From positions 1 to 33,050 of the forward strand of contig CAZNWB010000035.1 of assembly GCA_964576535.1 (NCBI GenBank): a DNA stretch of 33,050 bases, in the 5' to 3' direction. This DNA comes from 2-02-FULL-66-22 sp964576535. GTDB taxonomy: Bacteria > Methylomirabilota > Methylomirabilia > Methylomirabilales > 2-02-FULL-66-22. The notes under the pieces were generated by a model. That model was not told the origin of the DNA and ran no database searches. It saw only the letters and a list, made by a program, of their open reading frames with translations. The position numbers and the translations under genes are program-made. This document shows, one piece after another, positions 25,012 to 31,421 of the stretch; position 1 is the first letter of the stretch; each line of letters opens with the position of its first letter.

Positions 25012-25042
25012 ACGCCCCCGGGAGCCATCTATCCGGGGGCGT
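25012..25042 (-). terminator. Terminator-like hairpin between convergent genes
   Basis: A perfect 10-bp stem, ACGCCCCCGG (25012-25021) with CCGGGGGCGT (25033-25042), and an 11-nt loop. On the minus strand it is followed by GGTTGTTT, a partial U tract. It lies 30 bp after the FmdB-like stop and 32 bp after the VanZ-like stop, so it may serve both. Confidence 0.6.
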
Positions 25043-25071
25043 CTGAGGGGATTGACGGAGAGCGAAGGGAG

Positions 25072-25380
25072 TCAGTCGTCCTTCTTGCTGGCCGTGGCGC
25101 CGGGTGTGCCGGCACCGGTCTTGGAATCGGAGGGGTCGGTCTTCTTGTCGCCGTTGCTGGCGCCACTGTCCTTCTCGGCCTTCATGGCCTTCTTGCGCTC
25201 GGGATTCGCGTAGTCTGTGGCATACCACCCGGCTCCCTTGAACACCAGGGCCGGGGCGGATAGGACCTTGTGGACGGGACCGCCGCACTTGTCACACTTC
25301 TTCAGGGGGCGGTCGCTCAACCTTTGCATGATTTCGAATCGGTGGTGGCACCTATCGCACTCATACTCGTATATCGGCAC
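25072..25380 (-). CDS. FmdB-type zinc ribbon protein
   Basis: 102 residues. The N-terminal FmdB zinc ribbon begins MPIYEYECDRCHHRFEIMQ, and two CxxC pairs (CDRC and CDKC) would bind one zinc; the ribbon ends with HKVLSAPALVFKGAGWYATDYA. The rest (about 62-102) is a hydrophilic low-complexity tail of K, D, S, G and A (SKTGAGTPGATASKKDD). Family members are small putative regulators, first seen with formamidase. GTG at 25380 has AAGGAGGA upstream. The much longer open frame that includes it is a shadow of yicC. It is a single gene with its own promoter. Confidence 0.92.
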   Translation of the reverse strand: MPIYEYECDRCHHRFEIMQRLSDRPLKKCDKCGGPVHKVLSAPALVFKGAGWYATDYANPERKKAMKAEKDSGASNGDKKTDPSDSKTGAGTPGATASKKDD

Positions 25381-25419
25381 GCGTATCGTCCTCCTTGCCT
25401 GGAAACACGACCGGGTCGA

Positions 25420-25448
25420 ACGATAGGAGACCAGGCAGGGATTGTCAA
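25420..25448 (-). promoter_or_regulatory. Promoter of the FmdB-like gene
   Basis: On the minus strand a perfect TTGACA (25448-25443) is followed after 17 bp by TATCGT (25425-25420), about 40 bp before the GTG start. Confidence 0.65.
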
Positions 25449-25453
25449 GGCAT

Positions 25454-25482
25454 TTGACTTTCAGTGAGCAAGCAGGTAACCT
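25454..25482 (+). promoter_or_regulatory. Possible divergent promoter of yicC
   Basis: TTGACT (25454-25459), 17 bp, TAACCT (25477-25482), with the -35 six bases from that of the opposite promoter. The -10 is weak. It would drive yicC-remA-gmk-rpoZ and possibly the molybdenum cofactor genes. Confidence 0.4.
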
Positions 25483-25551
25483 AAGCAACTCAACTTTTCC
25501 AAGCACTTGGAGGTTTCCACGAGTACCGAGGGCCCGGGCGGGCGGCAGAGC

Positions 25552-26418
25552 ATGACTGGGTTCGGCCGGGGCGAGGCGGTCGGAAGCAGCCGCGCCTTCA
25601 CGGTGGAGGTCCAGTCGGTCAACCACCGGTTCCTGGAGGTCCGCTGCCGCGTGCCCAAGCGTCTGGCCGGGTTGGAGCCACGCATCCAGCAAGCGATCCA
25701 GCAACGGTTCGCCCGGGGGCATTTCGAGGTCATGGTCCTGGACAAGGACCTGGACGGCCGGAGCCGGACCCTGAAAGTAGATGTGCCGCTGGCCGTGCAG
25801 TACGTGGACGCCCTGCGCACGCTCCAGCAGACGCTCGGACTCCCCGGGGAAATGACGCTGGAGATGCTGACGGCGCAGCGCGACCTCATCGCGGTGGAGG
25901 AATCCCCCGAATCCCTCGACGAGAGCTGGGGGGAACTCCTGCCCGCCCTGACGGGCGCCCTGGAGGCCCTGGCAGAGATGCGTCGCCACGAGGGGGTGGC
26001 CCTGGAGGCGGTCCTGAAGAAGCATCTGGAGGAAGTCGAGGCGACTCTCGCGGGCATCGTGCAGCGGGCGCCGGACCTCACGCGGGCCCAGCGGGACCGG
26101 CTGCGGGAGCGCGTGGCGGACCTGCTGGACGGCCGGCAACTGGATCCCGGCCGGCTGGAGCAGGAGGTGGCCTTGCTGGCCGAGCGCAGCGACGTGGCCG
26201 AGGAGTGCGACCGGCTGCAGAGCCACTTAGCCCAGTTCCGGGCCAGCCTGAAGCAGCCGGGACCGCAGGGGCGCCGGCTGGACTTTTTGCTTCAGGAAAT
26301 GCACCGCGAGGTCAACACCATCGGGGCGAAGTCGGCCGACGCCGCCCTCGCCCACGAGGTGGTCGGCCTCAAGACGTCCATCGAGCGGCTGCGGGAGCAG
26401 GTGCAGAATCTGGAATAG
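25552..26418 (+). CDS. yicC: YicC/YloC family endoribonuclease
   Basis: 288 residues against 287 in E. coli YicC, which has been reported as an endoribonuclease that affects small RNA stability. N-terminal MTGFGRGEAVGSSRAFTVEVQSVNHRFLEVRCRVPKRL is the YicC_N signature; the middle is a long helical region; the C-terminal DUF1732 signature is RRLDFLLQEMHREVNTIGAKSADAALAHEVVGLKTSIERLREQVQNLE. The ATG at 25552 is chosen because it matches the usual protein start, though its ribosome binding site is weak; a TTG at 25507 would add 15 residues. It leads the yicC-remA-gmk-rpoZ series. Confidence 0.93.
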   Translation: MTGFGRGEAVGSSRAFTVEVQSVNHRFLEVRCRVPKRLAGLEPRIQQAIQQRFARGHFEVMVLDKDLDGRSRTLKVDVPLAVQYVDALRTLQQTLGLPGEMTLEMLTAQRDLIAVEESPESLDESWGELLPALTGALEALAEMRRHEGVALEAVLKKHLEEVEATLAGIVQRAPDLTRAQRDRLRERVADLLDGRQLDPGRLEQEVALLAERSDVAEECDRLQSHLAQFRASLKQPGPQGRRLDFLLQEMHREVNTIGAKSADAALAHEVVGLKTSIERLREQVQNLE

Positions 26419-26500
26419 CTCTCCGGTCCCGAGGCGGGGCGTGGCCGGCGGGGGCAGGGGCGGGGCGGCGAGCACACCGGAACTCCTGGAGAGGCAGGCC

Positions 26501-26800
26501 ATGGCTGCGGGCGGAAGTGAGGTCCTGAGCATCGGCTTCGGCAACGTGGTCCTCAAGCCCCGCATCGTGGCGATCCTGAGCGCCCGGTCGTCCAAGGACT
26601 CCAAGGCGGTCTTCTCGGAGCCCATGAAGCGTTTGCGGGACGACGCGCGAGAGGGGGGGCGACTGGTGGACGCGACGTGCGGTCGGCGTACCCAGACGCT
26701 GATCGTGACCGACAGCGGCCACGTGATCCTCTCGGCCATTCAATCCAGTACGCTGGCCCAGCGCTTGAGCGGCGGGGACGAGATTCAGGAGCAAGTCTGA
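26501..26800 (+). CDS. remA: RemA-like extracellular matrix regulator (DUF370)
   Basis: 99 residues. Core: EVLSIGFGNVVLKPRIVAILSARSSKDSK, PMKRLRDDAREGGRLVDATCGRRTQTLIVTDSGHVILSAIQSSTLAQRL, the DUF370/RemA family. RemA is a DNA-binding activator of biofilm matrix and osmoprotection genes in Bacillus subtilis; here the role is inferred. The ATG at 26501 has GGAGAGG upstream, preferred to an earlier start at 26441. The position between yicC and gmk is the usual one. A 117-bp inverted-repeat element begins at the base after its stop codon. Confidence 0.93.
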   Translation: MAAGGSEVLSIGFGNVVLKPRIVAILSARSSKDSKAVFSEPMKRLRDDAREGGRLVDATCGRRTQTLIVTDSGHVILSAIQSSTLAQRLSGGDEIQEQV

Positions 26801-26917
26801 GTGCTTGATTTCATATGTTCGTGTAGGGTGTGCCACCGCCACTCCTACACGATACGCCCTTGGCAAAGGGCGATCCGTATCGGGTGAACCCTGATACGGA
26901 TTTATGAAATCACGTAC
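26801..26917. mobile_element. MITE-like element with 15-bp terminal inverted repeats
   Basis: Terminal arms 26801-26815 and 26903-26917 are reverse complements in 13 of 15 positions (10 inner bases perfect: TGATTTCATA/TATGAAATCA). Inside lie three hairpins: CGTGTAGG (26820-26827)/CCTACACG (26844-26851), CGCCCTT (26855-26861)/AAGGGCG (26866-26872) and ATCCGTATC (26873-26881)/GATACGGAT (26893-26901) with an inner GGG/CCC. A further GATACG at 26851 competes for pairing. The element is more AT-rich than its flanks and is bordered by TGA on both sides (26798-26800, the remA stop, and 26918-26920), a possible target duplication. No transposase is in the window, so it would be non-autonomous. A structured leader RNA is the alternative. 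Confidence 0.6.
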
Positions 26918-26972
26918 TGAGGCCCGGGGGCGAGACATCAGCGGAGTCCAGGAGCGGACCGAGGCGCAGCGG

Positions 26973-27572
26973 GTGAGCGTTCACCGATTGCTGGTGGTAG
27001 TCTCGGCACCGTCCGGGGCGGGCAAGACGTCCCTGTGCGAGTGGGTGGTCACCGCGGTGCCCGGGTTCGCCCACTCGGTCTCCTTCACCACGCGGCCGGC
27101 CCGGCCCGACGAGGCGGACGGACGCGACTACCACTTCGTGGACGAGGCCACCTTCCGGGCCATGGTGGACCGGGGCGAGTTCGCGGAGTGGGCGGTGGTG
27201 CACGGTCACCTGTACGGCACCTCCCAGGCCCTGCTCCAGCGGCACTTCGCCGCCGGGCTGGACGTGATCCTGGACATCGATACCCAGGGGGCGGACATCC
27301 TGCGGCGGAGCCACCCGGACGGGGTCTTCGTGTTCGTCGTCCCGCCGTCCTGGGCCGTCCTGGAAGAGCGGCTGCGCCGCCGGCGGAGCGACGCCGAGGC
27401 CGAGATCCAGCGCCGGCTGCAGCGGGCCAGGGAGGAAGTCAAGCGGTACCCCGAGTACCAGTACGTGATAGTGAACGACGATTTCGCCCGGGCCGCCGAG
27501 GTGTTGAAGGCCATCATCCTGGCCGAGCGCCGGCGGAGCCTCCGGGTGGACCTTGGATTCTTGCACGCCTGA
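26973..27572 (+). CDS. gmk: Guanylate kinase
   Basis: GMP + ATP to GDP + ADP in nucleotide recycling and synthesis; cytosolic. 199 residues from the GTG at 26973, which has GAGG 8 nt upstream and gives the usual N-terminus (MSVHRLLVVVSAPSGAGKTSL). P-loop at 13-19; GMP-binding signatures SVSFTTRPARPDEADGRDYHFV and EFAEWAVVHGHLYGT; VILDIDTQGA and the lid with RRRRSDAEAEIQRRL follow. An in-frame ATG at 26904 lies inside the terminal repeat of the MITE-like element, two bases after a hairpin and without ribosome binding site, so it is rejected. The product may channel GMP for c-di-GMP metabolism, but this is general. Confidence 0.93.
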   Translation: MSVHRLLVVVSAPSGAGKTSLCEWVVTAVPGFAHSVSFTTRPARPDEADGRDYHFVDEATFRAMVDRGEFAEWAVVHGHLYGTSQALLQRHFAAGLDVILDIDTQGADILRRSHPDGVFVFVVPPSWAVLEERLRRRRSDAEAEIQRRLQRAREEVKRYPEYQYVIVNDDFARAAEVLKAIILAERRRSLRVDLGFLHA

Positions 27573-27577
27573 TCTCC

Positions 27578-27594
27578 CCCCGCCAAAGGCGGGG
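27578..27594. repeat. CCCCGCC/GGCGGGG palindrome before rpoZ
   Basis: CCCCGCC (27578-27584), AAA, GGCGGGG (27588-27594): third copy of the palindrome family, in the 45-bp gap between gmk and rpoZ and 11 bp before the rpoZ ribosome binding site. Confidence 0.55.
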
Positions 27595-27617
27595 ACGGGC
27601 AGAGAGGAGCAACACGG

Positions 27618-28067
27618 ATGTCGAATGTGCCGATCGAGGACCTGATGGAACACGTGGACAGCAAGTACCGGCTGGTCATCGTGGCCGCCAAGCGGGCCAA
27701 GCAGTTGAACCGCGGGGCCGCCCCGCTGGTGCAGCCGCGCAGCGTGAAGCCCACCTACCAGGCCCTGGAGGAGATCTCCAGCGGGAAGCTGGCCTTCGAG
27801 GTGGAGGCGACCGCCGGTGAGGTGGGCCGCGAGCTGGCGGAGGCCGGGGGCAAGCCCACCTGGTTCCGAAGCCTGAGCGCCGAGGAGGTCATCCCCGAGG
27901 AAGTCGTCCTCGAGGGCGAGGAGCCCGCGGAGGAGGAGGAGGCACCGGTGGAGGCCCCGGCGGCCGGCGCCCCGGCCGAGGACCTGGTCATCAACGCGTT
28001 CGAAGAGGAAAGCCTGGACGAGCTGGGCGAGATGGACGTGGCGGAGCGCGAGGAGGCAGAGGAGTAG
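27618..28067 (+). CDS. rpoZ: RNA polymerase omega subunit with long acidic C-terminal extension
   Basis: Small RNA polymerase subunit that helps fold and bind the beta-prime subunit. The omega core is in residues 1-68: IEDLMEHVDSKYRLVIVAAKRAKQLN and KPTYQALEEISSGKLAFEV. The protein has 149 residues, well above the usual 70-90, because of a C-terminal tail (about 88-149) made mostly of E, A, P and D with one predicted amphipathic piece (DLVINAFEEESLDELGEMDV). Start ATG 27618 with AGAGGAG upstream. The gmk-rpoZ order is conserved in bacteria; here the MoeA-like gene starts 10 bp later. Confidence 0.93.
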   Translation: MSNVPIEDLMEHVDSKYRLVIVAAKRAKQLNRGAAPLVQPRSVKPTYQALEEISSGKLAFEVEATAGEVGRELAEAGGKPTWFRSLSAEEVIPEEVVLEGEEPAEEEEAPVEAPAAGAPAEDLVINAFEEESLDELGEMDVAEREEAEE

Positions 28068-28077
28068 GCCTCTCACC

Positions 28078-28698
28078 GTGCGCCTGAGCCTGGCGGACGC
28101 GCGGCGCGTGCTGCTGTCCGCCGTACAATCTCTTCCCCCTGAGGAGGTGCCCCTTCCCGAGGCGTCGGGCCGGATCGTGCAAGGCACCGTCGTGGCCCGC
28201 GTCTCCCTGCCCCCCGAGGACCACGCGACCGTGGACGGCTACGCGGTGCGTGTGGGCGACATCGGGGGAGGCCGGGGAGAGGGCCTCCGGCTGGCCGGAA
28301 CGGTCACCGCCGGACTGACCGCACCTCCCCCCCTGTTGCCCGGATACTGCATGGCCATCACCACCGGGGCACCGCTGCCGCCTGGGACGGAGGCCGTCAT
28401 CCCGGTCGAGGCTGCCCGGCGCACGGATGACGTGGTGCTGGTGGCATCGCCTCCGCTCCTGCGGGCGCTCCATGGGTGGACGTCGCCGCTTCCCGCCTTC
28501 AGGGCGCGCCTGGCCGAGCCCCTTCCGCCCGCCGGTGAGGAGACGTTGCTGGTCGCCGGCGTGGTGCGGGAGACGGCGGCGGGCCTCGAATTCCACCGGC
28601 GGGGCCAGGGCTGGCCGGCCCTGGGGATGCTGGCGCCGTGCCCGGCCGGATCGGACCCCGACCCCCACATCACCGTCGAACCGTTCCCCGCGGAGTGA
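28078..28698 (+). CDS. Stand-alone MoeA N-terminal domain protein
   Basis: 206 residues resembling only the N-terminal part of molybdopterin molybdotransferase MoeA (full proteins have about 400). Signatures: SLADARRVLLSAVQSLPPEEVPLPEASGRIVQGTV, then DHATVDGYAVRVGDI (the MDGYAVR loop) and YCMAITTGAPLPPGTEAVIPVE. The MoCF-biosynth catalytic domain and the C-terminal domain IV are missing; the last 60 residues have no match I recognise. MobB follows at once, so no downstream remnant is present, and a split or reduced MoeA, or a different role in cofactor handling, is possible. GTG start at 28078, 10 bp after rpoZ. Confidence 0.78.
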   Translation: MRLSLADARRVLLSAVQSLPPEEVPLPEASGRIVQGTVVARVSLPPEDHATVDGYAVRVGDIGGGRGEGLRLAGTVTAGLTAPPPLLPGYCMAITTGAPLPPGTEAVIPVEAARRTDDVVLVASPPLLRALHGWTSPLPAFRARLAEPLPPAGEETLLVAGVVRETAAGLEFHRRGQGWPALGMLAPCPAGSDPDPHITVEPFPAE

Positions 28699-28701
28699 CT
28701 T

Positions 28702-29361
28702 GTGGTTCCCATCGTCTCCATCGTCGGCCGATCCAACAGCGGGAAGACCACGCTCCTCGAAAAGCTCATCCGCCAGCTCACGACGCGCGGCCGGCGGATC
28801 GGGACGATCAAGCACCACTTTCACAGCCCCGTGGAGGTGGACGTCCCCGGAAAGGATTCCTGGCGACACCGGCAGGCGGGGGCGCGGGTGGTGGCGCTCG
28901 CATCCCGGGACACCCTGTTCATCGTCGGGGAGACCCTGGGCGAGTGGCCCCTCCAGCAGATCGCCCATCAGGCCCTCTTCGACGTGGACCTCATCCTCAC
29001 CGAGGGGTTCAAAGCCGGTCCCATGCCGAAGATCGAGGTGAACCGGGCGGCGCAGAATCTGCCGCTGCTCTGCGGGCCGGAGGACCAGTTGGTGGCGGTG
29101 GTCTCGGATCGGGACCACCCGGTTTCTGTGCCGCGCTTCGGCCTGGGGGATGTCGGTCCCCTGGCGGACTTCATCGAGCGCGAGTTCCTGGCGGGCGCCG
29201 CCCGGTCCCGCGTGGACGTGCTGGTGGACGGACGCTGGGTCTCCCTGGAGAAGGAGGCCCAGGAGATCCTGGCCCGCGTGGTCCGAACCCTGGTGGGGGA
29301 TCCGCGGGATCTGGGCAGCGGACCGCCCATCGAGCTCCGGATCCACGGGAGTCCGCCATGA
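28702..29361 (+). CDS. mobB: Molybdopterin-guanine dinucleotide biosynthesis protein MobB
   Basis: GTP-binding partner of MobA in converting molybdopterin to the guanine dinucleotide cofactor. 219 residues; E. coli MobB has about 170. P-loop GRSNSGKTTL at 9-18, IGTIKHHFHSPVEVDVPGKDSWRHRQAGA (typical after the P-loop), and LILTEGFKAGPMPKIEV. An extra C-terminal part from about residue 165 (SRVDVLVDGRWVSLEKEAQEILARVV) looks like a short added domain, seen in some bacterial MobB proteins. GTG at 28702 with GGAG upstream; its stop overlaps the mobA ATG by four bases. Confidence 0.93.
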   Translation: MVPIVSIVGRSNSGKTTLLEKLIRQLTTRGRRIGTIKHHFHSPVEVDVPGKDSWRHRQAGARVVALASRDTLFIVGETLGEWPLQQIAHQALFDVDLILTEGFKAGPMPKIEVNRAAQNLPLLCGPEDQLVAVVSDRDHPVSVPRFGLGDVGPLADFIEREFLAGAARSRVDVLVDGRWVSLEKEAQEILARVVRTLVGDPRDLGSGPPIELRIHGSPP

Positions 29362-29945
29362 CCGGCGCCATACTGGCCGGGGGGCGCTCCACGCGGATGG
29401 GGACGAACAAGGCCCTCCTGGAGTTCGGCGGGGTGCGGATCATCGAGGGGCTGCTCTCGAAGATCCGTCCCCTGTTTCCCGAGATCCTGATCATCGCCAA
29501 CGAGCAGGCGGTGTACGCGGACCTCGGCGTCCCCGTCATTCCCGACCGCATCCTTGAGAAGGGATCGCTGGGCGGCATCTACACCGCCGTATATCACAGT
29601 GCGTTCCCGCAGGCGTTCTGCATCGCCTGCGACATGCCCCTGGCCAGCCCCGCCGTGATCGCCCATCTGCGGGGCCTGGCCCCGGGGTATGACGTGGTGG
29701 TGCCGCGGACGGCCGAGGGGTACCAGCCGCTCCACGCCGTGTACGGCAAGACCTGCCTCCCGCACATGGAGGAGATGATTCGCGCGAATCGCCTGAAGAT
29801 TGATCGGCTGTTCCCGCTGGTCCGGGTCCGGGCGGTGGAGGAGGCGGAGCTGCGTCGGCTGGATCCGTCCCTCTGCTGCTTCATCAACGTCAACACGCGG
29901 GAAGAGCTGGAGGCGGCCGTCCGCCTGACACAGGAAGGTGGCTAA
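29358..29945 (+). CDS. mobA: Molybdenum cofactor guanylyltransferase MobA
   Basis: Transfers GMP from GTP to molybdopterin; cytosolic. 195 residues, the normal length. N-terminal nucleotide-binding signature ILAGGRSTRMGTNKALLEFGG (the lysine of the RMGxxK motif), PVIPDRILEKGSLGGIYTAV, the metal-binding FCIACDMPLASPAVI and GYQPLHAVYG. ATG at 29358 overlaps the mobB stop (ATGA), with GGGAG upstream. It is the last gene of the rpoZ-moeA-like-mobB-mobA series and is followed by a heptamer array. Confidence 0.95.
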   Translation: MTGAILAGGRSTRMGTNKALLEFGGVRIIEGLLSKIRPLFPEILIIANEQAVYADLGVPVIPDRILEKGSLGGIYTAVYHSAFPQAFCIACDMPLASPAVIAHLRGLAPGYDVVVPRTAEGYQPLHAVYGKTCLPHMEEMIRANRLKIDRLFPLVRVRAVEEAELRRLDPSLCCFINVNTREELEAAVRLTQEGG

Positions 29946-29956
29946 TCCCTTGGAAT

Positions 29957-30089
29957 GTCGAATATCGAATCACGAATGTCGAATAACGAACGGTGCGACC
30001 CGTGGCACACGAAAGACGCAACGGGTACCCCGCGCGGCTCCGGGACACGCAGGGGTTCGACATTCATCATTCCTTGTTCGACGTTCGAT
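29957..30089. repeat. Inverted pair of heptamer arrays before the futalosine genes
   Basis: Left arm 29957-29991: five 7-bp units (gtcgaat/atcgaat and so on). Right arm 30055-30089: five units of the reverse-complement type (gttcgac/attcatc and so on). A 63-bp region between them holds further short inverted words. Same unit family as 22665-22769. Confidence 0.75.
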
Positions 30090-30118
30090 ATTTTTTCGAA
30101 GACTCGTCCTGTGTAGTT

Positions 30119-30139
30119 CCCCGGCTTCAAGCCGAGGGG
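30119..30139 (+). other. Hairpin next to the ribosome binding site of the deaminase gene
   Basis: CCCC (30119-30122) GGCT (30123-30126), loop TCA, AGCC (30130-30133), two unpaired bases, GGGG (30136-30139). It ends two bases before AGGA (30141-30144), the likely Shine-Dalgarno for the ATG at 30150, so it could limit ribosome access or protect the RNA end. Confidence 0.4.
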
Positions 30140-30149
30140 TAGGACCGCC

Positions 30150-31421
30150 ATGCGTCTGCTGACCGCCCGCTGGGTCTTCCCGGTGACCTCCCCTCCCATC
30201 GCCGACGGCGCGGTAGCGATCCGGGCGGGGGAGATCGTCGGCGTAGGCACTCGGGCCCAACTCGTCGCAGACTACCCGACCGGCGACCGCTGGGACCTGG
30301 AGGAGGCCGCGCTGCTCCCCGGCCTGGTGAACTGTCACACCCACCTGGAACTGCCTGCCCTGTCTCCCCCCGCTACCGATGGCGCGTTCGTGGAGTGGCT
30401 GGTGGGGGTGATCGAGGGGCGACGGCAACTCTCACTTGAGGCCCAGGTGAGCTGCATCGAGGCGGGGGTGCGGGCGCTCCTCGATTCTGGCACGACCTGC
30501 GTGGGCGATGTGAGCACGGGCGGCCAGAGCCTCCCCCCGCTCCTCCGCGCCGGCCTCCGGGGCGTCGTGTACAGGGAAATCCTGGGTCTTCCCCCCCAAG
30601 AAGCCGCGGCGCGATGCGATGCGGCCAGGGCCGACCTTGAGCGCATGCGGCGGACGGCCCGGGGGAGCCTGCTCTCCATCGGCCTTTCGCCCCACAGTCC
30701 CTACAGCCTGTCGGAAGCGCTCTTTGCCGGGTGTGCGGCGCTCCTCCCCGAATCCGGGGTCCCCTGCTGCATCCATGCGGCCGAATCTCGCGAGGAGGAA
30801 GAATTCCTGGCCACCGGCGGGGGAGGCATCCCGCGCCTGCTGTATCCCGCCGTGGGATGCACCGCCCCACCGCCCCGGCAGCGGGCGAGGAGTCCCATCG
30901 AATATCTCGAGGCCCTGGGCGCCCTGGGGTGGCGGCCGCTCGTGATCCACGGCGTGCACGTGGACGGGACCGACTGCCGCCGGATGGCGGGACGCGGTGT
31001 CCGGATCGCGCATTGCCCGCGCAGTAATGCGCGACTCTCCGGGGGCGTGGCACCGGTGCCGGAGTTCCTGCGCCAGGGGATCGCGGTCGGCCTGGGGACG
31101 GACTCGCTCGCCAGCGTCCCGACCCTGGACCTCTGGGACGAGATGCGGGCGTGCCTGGCGGCGCATCGGGGACGCGTGACGCCGGCGGACGTCCTGGCGA
31201 TGGCGACCCTTGGCGGCGGGCGGGCCCTCGGCCTGGCGGATCGGGTGGGGAGCCTCGAGGTCGGCAAGCGGGCCGATCTGATCGCCGTCTCCGCCCGGAG
31301 AATCGCGCCATCCGACCCGGCAGGGTCACTGATCGCCGGGACGCGGGGCGCGGACGTCCTGGTCAGCCTGGTGGAGGGCGAGGTCCGCCACCGCCGGCTC
31401 GAGGGGGTGGTATGCGCCTGA
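30150..31421 (+). CDS. Amidohydrolase, probable aminodeoxyfutalosine deaminase
   Basis: Metal-dependent deaminase of the amidohydrolase superfamily, 423 residues. Catalytic motifs are all present: HTH (H63, H65 in GLVNCHTHLELP), HAAES with the third histidine, a fourth in HGVHVDG, and the aspartate in GLGTDSLASVPTLDLWDEM; the flanking beta-sandwich domain is split between the N- and C-termini. The direct overlap with mqnA suggests that it deaminates aminodeoxyfutalosine in the futalosine menaquinone pathway; such deaminases are known in Helicobacter-type and other variants. S-adenosylhomocysteine or another purine is the alternative substrate. ATG at 30150 with AGGA upstream. Confidence 0.83.
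   Translation: MRLLTARWVFPVTSPPIADGAVAIRAGEIVGVGTRAQLVADYPTGDRWDLEEAALLPGLVNCHTHLELPALSPPATDGAFVEWLVGVIEGRRQLSLEAQVSCIEAGVRALLDSGTTCVGDVSTGGQSLPPLLRAGLRGVVYREILGLPPQEAAARCDAARADLERMRRTARGSLLSIGLSPHSPYSLSEALFAGCAALLPESGVPCCIHAAESREEEEFLATGGGGIPRLLYPAVGCTAPPPRQRARSPIEYLEALGALGWRPLVIHGVHVDGTDCRRMAGRGVRIAHCPRSNARLSGGVAPVPEFLRQGIAVGLGTDSLASVPTLDLWDEMRACLAAHRGRVTPADVLAMATLGGGRALGLADRVGSLEVGKRADLIAVSARRIAPSDPAGSLIAGTRGADVLVSLVEGEVRHRRLEGVVCA

Noticed and set aside
26904..26972. Upstream ATG start for gmk, adding 23 residues
   Set aside because: It lies in the terminal repeat of the inserted element, has no ribosome binding site and the extra residues are not typical of guanylate kinase.
9991..30089. 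CRISPR arrays at the repeat sites
   Set aside because: The units are 7-8 bp, directly adjacent and diverged; there are no 25-35 bp repeats with spacers and no cas genes.
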